A stretch of 64,000 nt of DNA. Source: Wocania ichthyoenteri Th78. Its GTDB lineage: Bacteria > Bacteroidota > Bacteroidia > Flavobacteriales > Flavobacteriaceae. A program made the position numbers and the translations under genes. Each line of letters begins with the position of its first letter. Positions within the stretch are counted from its first letter, which is position 1. A model generated the notes under the pieces. That model searched no databases and was not told the origin of the DNA. It worked only from the letters and a program-made list of their open reading frames with translations. Of this stretch, positions 17,730 to 26,366 are shown in pieces. Location: NCBI RefSeq assembly GCF_000789235.1, contig NZ_KN525716.1, positions 2,586,100 to 2,650,099 of the forward strand, in the 5' to 3' direction.

Positions 17730-18902
17730 ACTTACTGACTGTTTCGCTATTTCCAATTCTTCGTTTGTTGGAATTACCAATATTTTAACTTTTGATGTTT
17801 CTGTATTTATAATTTTTAAATTTTTAGAGTTACTGTTGTTTTTTGTAATATCTAATTCAATACCCAAAAAATCTAGATTTTCGCAAACATGTTGTCTAAT
17901 AAACTGAGAGTTTTCTCCAATACCTGCTGTAAATACAATAGCATCCAATCCGTTTAAAATAGCAGCATAACTTCCAATATATTTTTTTATACGGTACACA
18001 TTCATTTCTAATGCTAATTGGCACGCTTTATTGCCTTTTTCAGCTTCAGCTTCAATATCTCTTAAATCACTATATCCCGTTAAACCTAGCATACCACTTT
18101 TCTTTTGTAGTAGTGTATTAATTTCCGTTAAACTATAATCATATTTTTCAGCTAAATAAAAAATAATTGAAGGGTCAATATCTCCAGAGCGTGTACCCAT
18201 AATTAATCCGCTAACTGGTGAAAAACCTAAAGAATGATCAATGCTTTTTCCGTTTTTTATGGCGGTCATACTACACCCATTTCCTAAATGAATGGTTATA
18301 ATTTTTGAATGGGTTTTTCCTAAATATTCAATCGCTTTTTCTGAAATATATTTATGACTTGTGCCATGAAACCCATAAACACGAATGTTGTGCTTTTCTG
18401 AAAAATCGTTTGGAATAGCATATTTATAGGCGTAATCGGGGATAGATTGATGAAATGCTGTATCGAAAACAGCCACTTGTTTTGCTTTTGTAAAAATAGT
18501 TTCGGCCACCTCAATACCTTCTAAATTTGGTGGGTTATGCAAAGGTGCTAACGACGATAATGCCTTTATTTTGTCTTTTACAACTTCGGTAATTTCGGTG
18601 GTATTACTAAAATGTTTTCCACCATGCACCACACGATGTCCAACAATATTAATATCATTGGTAGATTTAATAATACCGGTATCTTTATGTAAAAGCTGTT
18701 TTGCTAAAAGTTCTAAGCCTACTTTATGATTAGGAATATCTTCTATAATCTCAATAGTATTTTCATCGGTTTTGAATTTGAATTTGGCATCGGTAAACCC
18801 AATACGTTCAATTAAACCAGAACATAATATGATTTCTTCTGGCATTTGAAATAGTTGAAATTTTAATGAAGAACTTCCAGAATTTAAAACTAATACTTGC
18901 AT
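17715..18902 (-). CDS. ackA: Acetate kinase
   Basis: Interconverts acetyl phosphate plus ADP and acetate plus ATP, the second step of the Pta-Ack overflow pathway. Diagnostic stretches are MQVLVLNSGSSSLKFQLF at the N-terminus, the active-site VYGFHGTSHKYI, the nucleotide-binding MGTRSGDIDPSI and VFTAGIGENS. Length (395 residues) is normal. It starts 3 bases after the pta stop, so the two form an operon in the order pta-ackA. The 3' end overlaps the convergent DUF2807 gene by 15 bases, leaving no room for a separate terminator. Confidence 0.97.
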   Translation of the reverse strand: MQVLVLNSGSSSLKFQLFQMPEEIILCSGLIERIGFTDAKFKFKTDENTIEIIEDIPNHKVGLELLAKQLLHKDTGIIKSTNDINIVGHRVVHGGKHFSNTTEITEVVKDKIKALSSLAPLHNPPNLEGIEVAETIFTKAKQVAVFDTAFHQSIPDYAYKYAIPNDFSEKHNIRVYGFHGTSHKYISEKAIEYLGKTHSKIITIHLGNGCSMTAIKNGKSIDHSLGFSPVSGLIMGTRSGDIDPSIIFYLAEKYDYSLTEINTLLQKKSGMLGLTGYSDLRDIEAEAEKGNKACQLALEMNVYRIKKYIGSYAAILNGLDAIVFTAGIGENSQFIRQHVCENLDFLGIELDITKNNSNSKNLKIINTETSKVKILVIPTNEELEIAKQSVSLFEN

Positions 18903-18905
18903 AAA

Positions 18906-20996
18906 TTAAAGGTCTTGCGCTTGTATGGCGGTTATTATTACGGTGCTGTAAATATCGTCGGCAGTACAGCCACGGCTTAAATCGTTTACAGGTTTGTTAA
19001 GGCCTTGTAGCATAGGGCCAATGGCTAATGCGCCAGTTTCTCGTTGCACCGCTTTATAGGTGTTGTTTCCGGTGTTTAAATCGGGAAAAATAAGCACGCT
19101 TGCTTGTCCAGCAACTTCAGAATCTGGTAGTTTGCTTTTTCCAATGCGCATATCTACTGCGGCATCATATTGAATTGGGCCTTCAATTTTTAAATCTGAA
19201 ACTAGCTTTTTTGCAATTTCTGTAGCTTTTCTAACTTTGTCTACTTCTTCGCCTTTACCAGATGCACCTGATGAATAAGATAGCATGGCTACTTTAGGTT
19301 CAATTCCAAAATTTTGAGCTGTTTGTGCGGATGAAATAGCAATTTCTGCTAATTGTTCTGCATTGGGGTTTGGGTTAATAGCGCAATCTCCAAAAACAGA
19401 GACACGATCTTCTAAACACATAAAGAATACTGATGATACAATATTAACACCTGGCTTTGTTTTTATAAATTGCAACGCAGGACGCAGCGTGTGTGCTGTG
19501 GTATGAATTGCACCAGAAACCATACCATCGGCATGTCCTTTATAAATCATCATAGTGGCAAAGTATGATACATCGGTCATGGCGTCTTTTGCTATATCTA
19601 AATTTATGTTTTTATGTTTTCTAAGCTCATGAAATGTGTTTACGTAATCTTCAAAATGAGGTGATTTTAAAGGAGAAACGATGTTTATATTTTCAATATT
19701 TAAAGCAATATCAAATTTTTCTAAGCGTTCTTTTATTTTTTCTTCTTCACCAATTAAAGTGATGTCTACCACATGCGCATCAATTAATCTTGCTGTGGCG
19801 CGTAGCACACGTTCATCATAACCTTCAGGAAGCACAATGTGTTTTTTGTCTTTTAAAGCACGTTGTAATAAATTGTATTGAAACATTCTAGGGGTGAAAA
19901 TATCAGATTGAAATGTAATTAAATCATCTGATAATTTATCAGTATCTACATGCTTTTCAAACGTTGCAATCGAGGTTGTGATTTTATCAATATTCTCAGC
20001 GTATATTTTAGATTTTATTTTACCAATGGTGTTGGTAACATGAAACGTACCTGCTTTAGCACTAATTATTGGTATTACGCTAGACAATCCTTCGATTAAT
20101 TTTAAAATAGGTTCTTCAGGAATTAATCCGCCTGTTAAAATAATACCCGATATTTTTGGATAATTTTTAGAAATGTTGGCCTGTAATGCGCCTAAAATAA
20201 TATCGGCTCTATCGCCTGGGGTAATAACCAAAGCGTTCTCCTTTAAATGCGTTAAGTAGTTGCGTAATTGCATGGCGCCTACGCTAAAGTTGTCAATTTG
20301 GTTGTTAATCATGTCTTTACCAAAAAGAATAGTGCCATCTAGCATTTTTAATATTTCTTTTAAAGTAGGACTCGCCAAACTTTTTATTTTAGGAATAACG
20401 CTAATATCGGTACCGTTATTAATACGATTTTTTAATTGTGTTTTTAATTCTGAAAGATAATCAGGATTAACTTTATTCGTCATTATAGACAGCACATCAA
20501 CTTCTTCTTTAAAAGTATCGTGAGCTAACTGTACATTGTCAACAATTTCTTTTACATCTTTTCCATCGCCTTGCGACACAATAATAACAGGTAATCCTAA
20601 ATTTTTAGAAATTAAGATATTAATATCTAATTCTAAACTAGAATTTTCATGAGAGAAATCGGTGCCTTCAACTAATACAAAATCAAAGCGTTCTTCCAGA
20701 TATTTATATTTTTTAATAATCTCATCAATAACATCGCCAGATTTTCCTTGGTTGTATAAGTCGAGGACTTCGTTTCTAGTATAAACAAATGTTTTTTTGT
20801 AATCAATATCTATATCAAAATAGGAAATCACAGTATTTATATGATTGTCCATTTCTCCATTTTCGGTATCCTCTATTATGGGTCTAAAATAACCTACCTT
20901 TGCCGTTTTGCCTAAAAGCATTCGCATTAAACCAAGTACAGCAACAGATTTTCCGCTGTTGGGTTCAATGGTAGCGACATAAATTCCTTTACTCAT
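18906..20996 (-). CDS. pta: Phosphate acetyltransferase (long, three-domain form)
   Basis: Converts acetyl-CoA and phosphate into acetyl phosphate. The 696-residue protein has the long architecture: an N-terminal P-loop domain (PNSGKSVAVLGLMRM, from about residue 12), a DRTGG regulatory domain in the middle (ALVITPGDRADIILGAL, ISGIILTGGLIPE), and the C-terminal PTA_PTB catalytic domain (from about 375, with VLPEGYDERVLRA, DGMVSGAIHTTAHTLRP and the end VNDLSRGCTADDI). It is the first gene of the pta-ackA operon and is preceded by a recognisable -7 element. Confidence 0.97.
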   Translation of the reverse strand: MSKGIYVATIEPNSGKSVAVLGLMRMLLGKTAKVGYFRPIIEDTENGEMDNHINTVISYFDIDIDYKKTFVYTRNEVLDLYNQGKSGDVIDEIIKKYKYLEERFDFVLVEGTDFSHENSSLELDINILISKNLGLPVIIVSQGDGKDVKEIVDNVQLAHDTFKEEVDVLSIMTNKVNPDYLSELKTQLKNRINNGTDISVIPKIKSLASPTLKEILKMLDGTILFGKDMINNQIDNFSVGAMQLRNYLTHLKENALVITPGDRADIILGALQANISKNYPKISGIILTGGLIPEEPILKLIEGLSSVIPIISAKAGTFHVTNTIGKIKSKIYAENIDKITTSIATFEKHVDTDKLSDDLITFQSDIFTPRMFQYNLLQRALKDKKHIVLPEGYDERVLRATARLIDAHVVDITLIGEEEKIKERLEKFDIALNIENINIVSPLKSPHFEDYVNTFHELRKHKNINLDIAKDAMTDVSYFATMMIYKGHADGMVSGAIHTTAHTLRPALQFIKTKPGVNIVSSVFFMCLEDRVSVFGDCAINPNPNAEQLAEIAISSAQTAQNFGIEPKVAMLSYSSGASGKGEEVDKVRKATEIAKKLVSDLKIEGPIQYDAAVDMRIGKSKLPDSEVAGQASVLIFPDLNTGNNTYKAVQRETGALAIGPMLQGLNKPVNDLSRGCTADDIYSTVIITAIQAQDL

Positions 20997-21016
20997 GTGT
21001 TGTTTTTATAGTACAG

Positions 21017-21024
21017 CAAAGATA
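21017..21024 (-). promoter_or_regulatory. -7 promoter element of pta-ackA
   Basis: On the minus strand the sequence TATCTTTG exactly matches the Bacteroidetes -7 consensus TAnnTTTG, about 20 bases upstream of the pta start. The -33 position carries only TTTC or CTTT, so the upstream half is degenerate. The initiation point would lie a few bases before the coding sequence. Confidence 0.55.
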
Positions 21025-21101
21025 GTTTATTGCTTGCTTTTGGAAAGATGATTTTTGTCATGCTTTAATCAATAGCAGTAGTTTAAAAGGAAGAAAGTTT
21101 C

Positions 21102-21995
21102 TTAGCTTGTCAATTCCCTAAACAAACTCTCTAAACTCGCATTCTTTTGATTGAGTTGAAGAATTTTTAATTGATTATCGTGTGCAAAATCAAACACGTA
21201 AGAACGCATATCTTCAGAAGTTTTAAACGTAATTTCGTAAACAAAATCATAAGTATTTACAACGCGTTCTGCTTTTGGTAGTTTTAATAAAAAGGCATCT
21301 TCAACACGGTAATCGAACTCCACAATAACGGTTTGCTCTTTGCCTTCGCGAAGTTTTTTTAACTTTTTATCGGCAACTATTTCACCTTTATTAATAATAA
21401 TAACACGGTCGCACATGGCTTCAACCTCTTGCATGATGTGTGTAGATAAAAACACGGTTTTTGTTTTGCCAATATTTTTAATAAGATTTCTAATATCTAT
21501 TAATTGATTGGGGTCTAACCCCGTTGTAGGTTCGTCTAAAATTAAAACCTCAGGATCGTGCAACAGCGCATTTGCTAAACCGACACGCTGGCGATAGCCT
21601 TTTGAGAGTTGCCCAATTTTTTTGTGAATTTCTGGCGTTAAACCAGTAAGTGCAATCACGTCCTCAATACGTTGTTTGGAAACCTTATAAATATTCGCGT
21701 TAAAAGCTAAATATTCTCTAATGTACATGTCTAAATATAACGGATTATGCTCTGGTAAGTATCCAATACTTTGCTGAACGCTTTGCGAATTTTCATTTAT
21801 ATCAACCCCATTTACCTTAGCAACCCCATTTGTAGAGTTAACATAAGTGGTTAATATTTTCATCATGGTTGATTTACCTGCGCCATTAGGTCCTAAAAAA
21901 CCAACAATTTCAGGTTTGTCAACCTTAAAAGTAATATTGTTTAAAGCTTTTTGATTTCCGTAATGTTTTGAAACGCCTTCAACCTCTATAGACAT
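21102..21995 (-). CDS. gldA: ABC transporter ATP-binding protein GldA (gliding motility)
   Basis: ATPase subunit of the Gld ABC transporter, 297 residues, matching the length of Flavobacterium GldA. Visible are Walker A GPNGAGKS (35-42), the Q-loop region QSIGYLPEHNPLY, the ABC signature LSKGYRQRVG, Walker B VLILDEP and the D-loop TGLDPNQ, with the switch His in FLSTHIMQEVEAM. The C-terminal extension after about residue 215 is typical of GldA. Its partners GldF and GldG are not in this window. Generic ABC ATPases share these motifs; the GldA call rests on overall resemblance and the lineage. Confidence 0.85.
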   Translation of the reverse strand: MSIEVEGVSKHYGNQKALNNITFKVDKPEIVGFLGPNGAGKSTMMKILTTYVNSTNGVAKVNGVDINENSQSVQQSIGYLPEHNPLYLDMYIREYLAFNANIYKVSKQRIEDVIALTGLTPEIHKKIGQLSKGYRQRVGLANALLHDPEVLILDEPTTGLDPNQLIDIRNLIKNIGKTKTVFLSTHIMQEVEAMCDRVIIINKGEIVADKKLKKLREGKEQTVIVEFDYRVEDAFLLKLPKAERVVNTYDFVYEITFKTSEDMRSYVFDFAHDNQLKILQLNQKNASLESLFRELTS

Positions 21996-22011
21996 ATTTA
22001 AAATATTTATT

Positions 22012-22019
22012 CAAAAATA
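22012..22019 (-). promoter_or_regulatory. -7 promoter element of gldA
   Basis: On the minus strand TATTTTTG matches TAnnTTTG, 17 bases upstream of the gldA start. No clear TTTG is present at the expected -33 position, so the call rests on the -7 match and its position alone. Confidence 0.4.
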
Positions 22020-22100
22020 ATGATTATCTAATATTATATTGGTTTTACTGTAAAATCTTTAAAATTTTTAATAAATGCACAAAAAACTATTTGTACAATT

Positions 22101-22129
22101 TTGATTTCTTAAATAATTAATTACTTTAG
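22101..22129 (+). promoter_or_regulatory. Candidate promoter of the aromatic amino acid operon
   Basis: TTG (22101-22103) is followed after about 17 bases by TTACTTTA with G after it (22121-22129), an imperfect match to TAnnTTTG. The placement would start the transcript near 22135, about 17 bases before the leader peptide ATG, which fits an attenuator leader. The match itself is weak. Confidence 0.4.
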
Positions 22130-22151
22130 CCGCGTAATTAAGACAACAACA

Positions 22152-22223
22152 ATGCATTATACATATTTTAACAACTGGTTTTATTTCTTTTTTAGCAAAA
22201 GGAACGAGGCGTTGTATGTATAA
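22152..22223 (+). CDS. pheL: Aromatic-rich leader peptide of the pheA operon
   Basis: A 23-codon open frame upstream of pheA. Ten of its residues are aromatic: Phe at 6, 10, 12, 13 and 14, Tyr at 3, 5, 11 and 22, and Trp at 9. It begins MHYTYFNNWFYFFF and stops at TAA. Such density directly before genes for phenylalanine and tyrosine synthesis is the signature of a ribosome-stalling leader, as in enterobacterial pheL and trpL. The gene is preceded by A-rich sequence without a Shine-Dalgarno motif, which is normal in this phylum. The symbol is by analogy in function, not homology. No other role is apparent; chance is unlikely given the terminator and operon that follow. Confidence 0.85.
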   Translation: MHYTYFNNWFYFFFSKRNEALYV

Positions 22224-22254
22224 TTTATAACTATAAATTTTAATATGAGTCTCG
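22205..22254 (+). promoter_or_regulatory. Candidate antiterminator stem of the pheA attenuator
   Basis: CGAGGC (22205-22210, inside the last leader codons) can pair with GTCTCG (22249-22254), which is the 5' arm of the terminator. Between them lies a perfect 8-bp palindrome, AATTTATA (22222-22229) and TATAAATT (22232-22239). A ribosome stalled at the Phe/Tyr/Trp codons would leave this structure free to form; a ribosome at the leader stop would cover its 5' arm. Folding energies were not calculated. Confidence 0.6.
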
Positions 22255-22275
22255 ATGAAAATCGGGACTTTTTTT
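22248..22275 (+). terminator. Intrinsic terminator (attenuator) before pheA
   Basis: Arms AGTCTCGAT and ATCGGGACT form a 9-bp stem with one G-U pair, closed by a GAAA loop and followed by seven T. It ends five bases before the pheA start codon, so read-through is required for expression of the operon. The position between the leader peptide and pheA makes it an attenuator rather than the end of an upstream gene. Confidence 0.88.
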
Positions 22276-22279
22276 ATAT

Positions 22280-23107
22280 ATGATAAAAACAGTAGCTATA
22301 CAAGGCGCGAAAGGATCAAATCATCATAAAGTAGCAAGAGACTATTACGGTGAAGATATTTTATTAAAAGAATTTTTGTCTTTTGATGCTTTGGTTGATA
22401 GTTTATTAGATAAAACATCTAACCAAGCCATTATGGCTATAGAAAACACGATTGCTGGTTCTATTATTCCTAATTATGCATTAATAGATAAGTATAACCT
22501 ACACATTTGTGGAGAAAGGTATTTGAATATTCATCATCATTTAATGGCGTTGCCAAATCAGAAAATAGAAGACATAAAGGAAGTGTGTTCGCATCCTATG
22601 GCACTGTTACAATGTAAAGAGTTTTTTAAGCAGTATCCACATATTAAATTAGTTGAAGATGTTGATACCGCTGAGGTTGCAAAAAGAATTGAAAAACATC
22701 AATTAAAATGTGTTGCAGCAATAGCACCTAAAATTGCAGCAGAAATTTTTGGATTAGAAATTCTTGAAGATGACATTCAAACCATGAAGGATAATTCTAC
22801 GCGGTTTGTAATTATTCAAACTGAACAACCTAATAATGGTATTGACCAAATAAATAAAGCATCATTGAAATTTCAATTAGATCATAAAAGAGGAAGTTTA
22901 GCTGCTATTTTAAATGTATTAAGTGATTGTAAAATGAATTTAACTAAAATTCAATCCTTACCAGTTATTGAAACACCTTGGAAATATGCATTTTTTGTTG
23001 ATGTGACTTTTGATACTTACGAAAATTATAAAAAAGCAAAATCGATAGTAGAAATTATGGCAACAAAATTTAAGGTTTTAGGAGAATATAAAAATGCAAA
23101 GTTATGA
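22280..23107 (+). CDS. pheA: Prephenate dehydratase
   Basis: Converts prephenate to phenylpyruvate in phenylalanine synthesis. The 275-residue protein has the PDT domain with AIENTIAGSIIPNYALI and the catalytic TRF motif (DNSTRFVII), then a C-terminal ACT domain (KRGSLAAILNVLSDCKMNLT followed by KIQSLPV) that normally binds phenylalanine for feedback inhibition. It lacks a chorismate mutase domain, which is instead fused to the DAHP synthase at the end of this operon. It overlaps the next gene by four bases and is preceded by the attenuator. Confidence 0.96.
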   Translation: MIKTVAIQGAKGSNHHKVARDYYGEDILLKEFLSFDALVDSLLDKTSNQAIMAIENTIAGSIIPNYALIDKYNLHICGERYLNIHHHLMALPNQKIEDIKEVCSHPMALLQCKEFFKQYPHIKLVEDVDTAEVAKRIEKHQLKCVAAIAPKIAAEIFGLEILEDDIQTMKDNSTRFVIIQTEQPNNGIDQINKASLKFQLDHKRGSLAAILNVLSDCKMNLTKIQSLPVIETPWKYAFFVDVTFDTYENYKKAKSIVEIMATKFKVLGEYKNAKL

Positions 23108-24249
23108 TTGAAGTTGCTAACCGATTACATACTGTTGAAGAATACTACTTTTCAAAAAAATTAAGAGAAGTTAATACGCTTATTGCAAGTGGAAAATCTA
23201 TTATTAATTTAGCTATTGGTAGTCCAGATTTGAGACCGCCACAAAAGGTGATTGATGCAATTTCTAATAGTTTGAATGACGCTACAGCACATAAATACCA
23301 AAGTTATCAAGGATTGCCAGAATTAAGAGGTGCCATAGCAGATTTTTATAAAGAACATTTTTCTGTTAGTTTAAGCCCTCTTACAGAAGTTTTACCTTTG
23401 ATTGGAAGTAAGGAAGGGATTATGCATATTTCTATGACCTACTTAAATGCAGGCGATGAAGTTTTAATCCCTAACCCTGGTTACCCCACCTATCAATCGG
23501 TTACAAAATTAGTTGGAGCAAAAGGGGTACTCTATGAATTAGATGAAGTAAATAATTGGATGCCAGATTTTGAGGCTTTAGAAAAAAAGGACTTAAGTAA
23601 AGTAAAAATGATGTGGGTCACATATCCACACATGCCAACTGGAGCGCAGCCAACAAAGAAATTGTTTGAAGGTTTAGTAGCCTTTGCAAAACGCCATAAT
23701 ATTTTAATAGTTAATGATAATCCGTATAGTTTTATTCTAAACGATTCGCCTAAAAGCATATTGAGTGTCAAAGGTGCAAAAGAGGTATGTTTAGAGCTTA
23801 ATTCGTTAAGTAAAACTTTTAATATGGCAGGGTGGAGAGTAGGTATGGTTCTTGGAGATAGCGTGCATATTAATAATATTTTAAAGGTTAAGACCAATAT
23901 GGACTCGGGTATGTTTTATGGCATTCAAAAAGGCGCTATTGAAGCTTTAAAATGCTCAAAGATGTGGTTTAGTACTTTAAATAGTGTATATCAACAACGA
24001 CGTGATTTAGTTTGGCAATTAGCCGAAGTGTTAAATTGTACTTATGATAAAAAGGCTACGGGACTTTTTGTTTGGGCAAAATTACCAGCGGATGTAAAGT
24101 CGGAAGAATTTATAGATTTAATATTGAAAGAGTACCATATTTTTATAACACCTGGAACCATTTTTGGTAGTAAAGGCGAAGGGTATATTAGGTTTTCTTT
24201 ATGTGCCACAACCGAAGTTTTAGAAGAAGCCATAGCACGAGTGAAATAA
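23104..24249 (+). CDS. PLP-dependent aminotransferase class I/II (probably aromatic amino acid transaminase)
   Basis: Fold-type I aminotransferase of 381 residues. Visible are the substrate and PLP region NLAIGSPDLRPP, the NPGYPTYQSV loop, the Asn/Tyr pair in VNDNPYSFI, and the PLP Schiff-base lysine in SLSKTFNMAGWRVG. It overlaps pheA by four bases and precedes tyrA, so it most likely transaminates phenylpyruvate and 4-hydroxyphenylpyruvate. The overall sequence also resembles LL-diaminopimelate and alanine aminotransferases, so the substrate rests on operon context. Confidence 0.88.
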   Translation: MIEVANRLHTVEEYYFSKKLREVNTLIASGKSIINLAIGSPDLRPPQKVIDAISNSLNDATAHKYQSYQGLPELRGAIADFYKEHFSVSLSPLTEVLPLIGSKEGIMHISMTYLNAGDEVLIPNPGYPTYQSVTKLVGAKGVLYELDEVNNWMPDFEALEKKDLSKVKMMWVTYPHMPTGAQPTKKLFEGLVAFAKRHNILIVNDNPYSFILNDSPKSILSVKGAKEVCLELNSLSKTFNMAGWRVGMVLGDSVHINNILKVKTNMDSGMFYGIQKGAIEALKCSKMWFSTLNSVYQQRRDLVWQLAEVLNCTYDKKATGLFVWAKLPADVKSEEFIDLILKEYHIFITPGTIFGSKGEGYIRFSLCATTEVLEEAIARVK

Positions 24250-24309
24250 GTTGGCAGTAGTAGAGAATGAAAGTAAAAAAAGTAATAGGGTAAAAATTTA
24301 ATCGTAACA

Positions 24310-24342
24310 ATTCCCTCTCCAAAGGAGAGGGTTAGGGAGAGG
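24310..24342 (+). repeat. Dispersed palindromic repeat between the aminotransferase gene and tyrA
   Basis: Contains CCCTCTCC and GGAGAGGG arms around AAA, then TTAGGGAGAGG. Repeats of this type are scattered in many Bacteroidetes genomes. It lies inside the operon, immediately before the tyrA start, and could form an intercistronic mRNA hairpin. The preceding 60 bases hold nothing recognisable. Confidence 0.6.
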
Positions 24343-24343
24343 A

Positions 24344-25195
24344 ATGAAAAATATATATATAATAGGCGTTGGTTTAATAGGAGGTAGTCTTGCTATTGAT
24401 ATTAAAAAGAATAATCCAGATATGATTATTCATGGTATTAGTAGAAAAGATGCCACATTAGAAATAGCATTGTCACTTAATTTAATTGATAAAAAAGCTA
24501 CTTTAGATGATATTAAACATGCCGATTTAGTTATCGTTTCTATTCCAGTAGATGCTACGGTAAAATTGTTACCAACTATTTTAGATAAAATTTCGGATAA
24601 CGGATTGGTTGTAGACGCAGGATCTACCAAAGTAGATATTTGTAAAGTTGTTGAAAATCATCCCAAGCGAAGAAATTTTTTAGCCATGCATCCTATTGCT
24701 GGTACAGAACACTCTGGTCCAAGTGCAGCCATTCCAAATTTGTTTGTTGGCAAAACAAATATTATTTGTGAGGTTGAAAAAACAACATTTAAGCTTCAAG
24801 AAAAAGCACTAAAATTATTTACAGATATAGGGATGCGTATTCGATACATGAATCCAGAAGCACACGATAAGCATATTGCTTACATGTCGCATTTATCGCA
24901 TATTAGTTCATTTATGTTAGGTAAAACGGTTATTGAAAAAGAAAAAAATGAACGCGATATTTTTGATATGGCTGGTAGTGGATTTGCGTCAACCGTTCGA
25001 TTAGCAAAAAGTTCGCCAGAAATGTGGACACCCATTTTTAAACAAAACAAAACCAATGTTATTGAAACATTGGAAGAATATATCACAAATCTCACGCATT
25101 TTAAAGAGTTAATGAAACAAGACGATTTTGATGCGATTTTTAACGAGATGAAAGATACCAATTATATAAAAGATATTTTAAATGGAATTAGTTAA
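24344..25195 (+). CDS. tyrA: Prephenate dehydrogenase
   Basis: Oxidatively decarboxylates prephenate to 4-hydroxyphenylpyruvate for tyrosine synthesis, using NAD(P). The N-terminal Rossmann motif is IGVGLIGGSLAI. The catalytic region contains HPIAGTEHSGPSAA, and the C-terminal dimerisation region includes MSHLSHISSFML and DMAGSGFASTVRLA. The 283 residues match the single-domain enzyme; no chorismate mutase or ACT domain is attached. The ATG follows directly on a dispersed repeat. It is the third structural gene of the aromatic operon. Confidence 0.95.
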   Translation: MKNIYIIGVGLIGGSLAIDIKKNNPDMIIHGISRKDATLEIALSLNLIDKKATLDDIKHADLVIVSIPVDATVKLLPTILDKISDNGLVVDAGSTKVDICKVVENHPKRRNFLAMHPIAGTEHSGPSAAIPNLFVGKTNIICEVEKTTFKLQEKALKLFTDIGMRIRYMNPEAHDKHIAYMSHLSHISSFMLGKTVIEKEKNERDIFDMAGSGFASTVRLAKSSPEMWTPIFKQNKTNVIETLEEYITNLTHFKELMKQDDFDAIFNEMKDTNYIKDILNGIS

Positions 25196-25206
25196 GTAGT
25201 GAAATT

Positions 25207-26289
25207 ATGGAAAACAAAAAAGAAATGAGAACCTGGTTAGATGATTTAAAATTAGATCATCCTTTAGTAATAGCAGGGCCATGTAGTGCAGAAACCGAAG
25301 AGCAAGTATTAAAAATAGCACACGAGCTTAAAGATACAGATGTTAGCTATTTTAGAGCAGGTATATGGAAACCAAGAACACGCCCTGGAATGTTTGAAGG
25401 CGTTGGAGCTTTAGGTTTAAAATGGTTGCAAAAGGTAAAAGCAGAAACTGGTATGAAAACAGCAACCGAGGTTGCTAACGCTGCACACGTAAAATTAGCT
25501 TTAGAGCATGATATAGATTTATTGTGGATTGGAGCACGTTCTACGGTAAGTCCGTTTATAATGCAAGAAATTGCCGATGCTTTACAAGGTACAGATAAAC
25601 CTGTATTAATAAAAAACCCTGTAAATCCAGATTTAGCGTTATGGTTAGGTGGTATAGAAAGAATTTACAAAGCAGGTGTTAAAAATATTGGTGCAATACA
25701 TAGAGGGTTTTCAACTTACGAAAAATCTAAATATAGAAATAATCCAGAATGGCAATTAGCTATTGAGTTTCAAAATAAGTATCCAGACATTGCTTTAATT
25801 AACGATCCGTCTCATATTACAGGTAAGAGAGATATGATTTTTGATGTGTCTCAAGCTGCATTAGATTTGAATTTTGATGGGTTAATGATTGAAACTCATT
25901 TTGACCCTGATAATGCTTGGAGTGATGCTGCGCAACAAGTAACCCCATCTAATTTAGTACAAATTATGAAGGATTTAAAAATAAGAAAAGAAACAGATTC
26001 TGAAACGGAGTATAATAAATCTCTTGATAATTTAAGAGCACAGATTGATGTTGTAGATAATCAAATTATTAGCTTATTAGGCAAGCGTATGGTTGCTGCA
26101 GATGGTATTGGAGCACTTAAAAAACAAAAAAACGTTGCCGTTTTACAAAGTAAGCGTTGGAATGAAATTTTAGGAAAAATGGTTTTGGAAGGACAAGACC
26201 ATGGTTTGAGCGAAGAGTTTATTTTAAAAATGTTTAAAGCTATTCACCAAGAATCTATCAATCATCAAGAGAAGATAATTAATGGATAA
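25207..26289 (+). CDS. Bifunctional DAHP synthase / chorismate mutase
   Basis: Fusion of the shikimate-pathway entry enzyme with the branch-point enzyme. The N-terminal part (about 1-260) is a type I-beta DAHP synthase with AGPCSAE, RAGIWKPRTRPG, WIGARSTVSPF and GAIHRGFSTY. The C-terminal part (about 275-355) is an AroQ-type chorismate mutase with LRAQIDVVDNQIISLLGKRM. Fusions of this type are common in Bacteroidetes, where the mutase end can mediate prephenate feedback on the synthase. It starts 11 bases after tyrA and ends the operon at a perfect hairpin. Confidence 0.95.
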   Translation: MENKKEMRTWLDDLKLDHPLVIAGPCSAETEEQVLKIAHELKDTDVSYFRAGIWKPRTRPGMFEGVGALGLKWLQKVKAETGMKTATEVANAAHVKLALEHDIDLLWIGARSTVSPFIMQEIADALQGTDKPVLIKNPVNPDLALWLGGIERIYKAGVKNIGAIHRGFSTYEKSKYRNNPEWQLAIEFQNKYPDIALINDPSHITGKRDMIFDVSQAALDLNFDGLMIETHFDPDNAWSDAAQQVTPSNLVQIMKDLKIRKETDSETEYNKSLDNLRAQIDVVDNQIISLLGKRMVAADGIGALKKQKNVAVLQSKRWNEILGKMVLEGQDHGLSEEFILKMFKAIHQESINHQEKIING

Positions 26290-26313
26290 TTGATTAAAAT
26301 ATATTATAAATTA

Positions 26314-26347
26314 AAGCCTCATTGAAATAATTATTTCAATGAGGCTT
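26314..26347. terminator. Bidirectional hairpin between convergent genes
   Basis: A perfect 17-bp inverted repeat: the left arm begins AAGCCTCATTGAAATAA and the right arm mirrors it. It lies between the end of the aromatic operon and the 3' end of the next, convergent gene, and probably ends both transcripts. The T-rich tail is short on either side (TTTAATTT on the minus strand). Confidence 0.75.
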
Positions 26348-26366
26348 CTATATAAAAAGAATTAAA

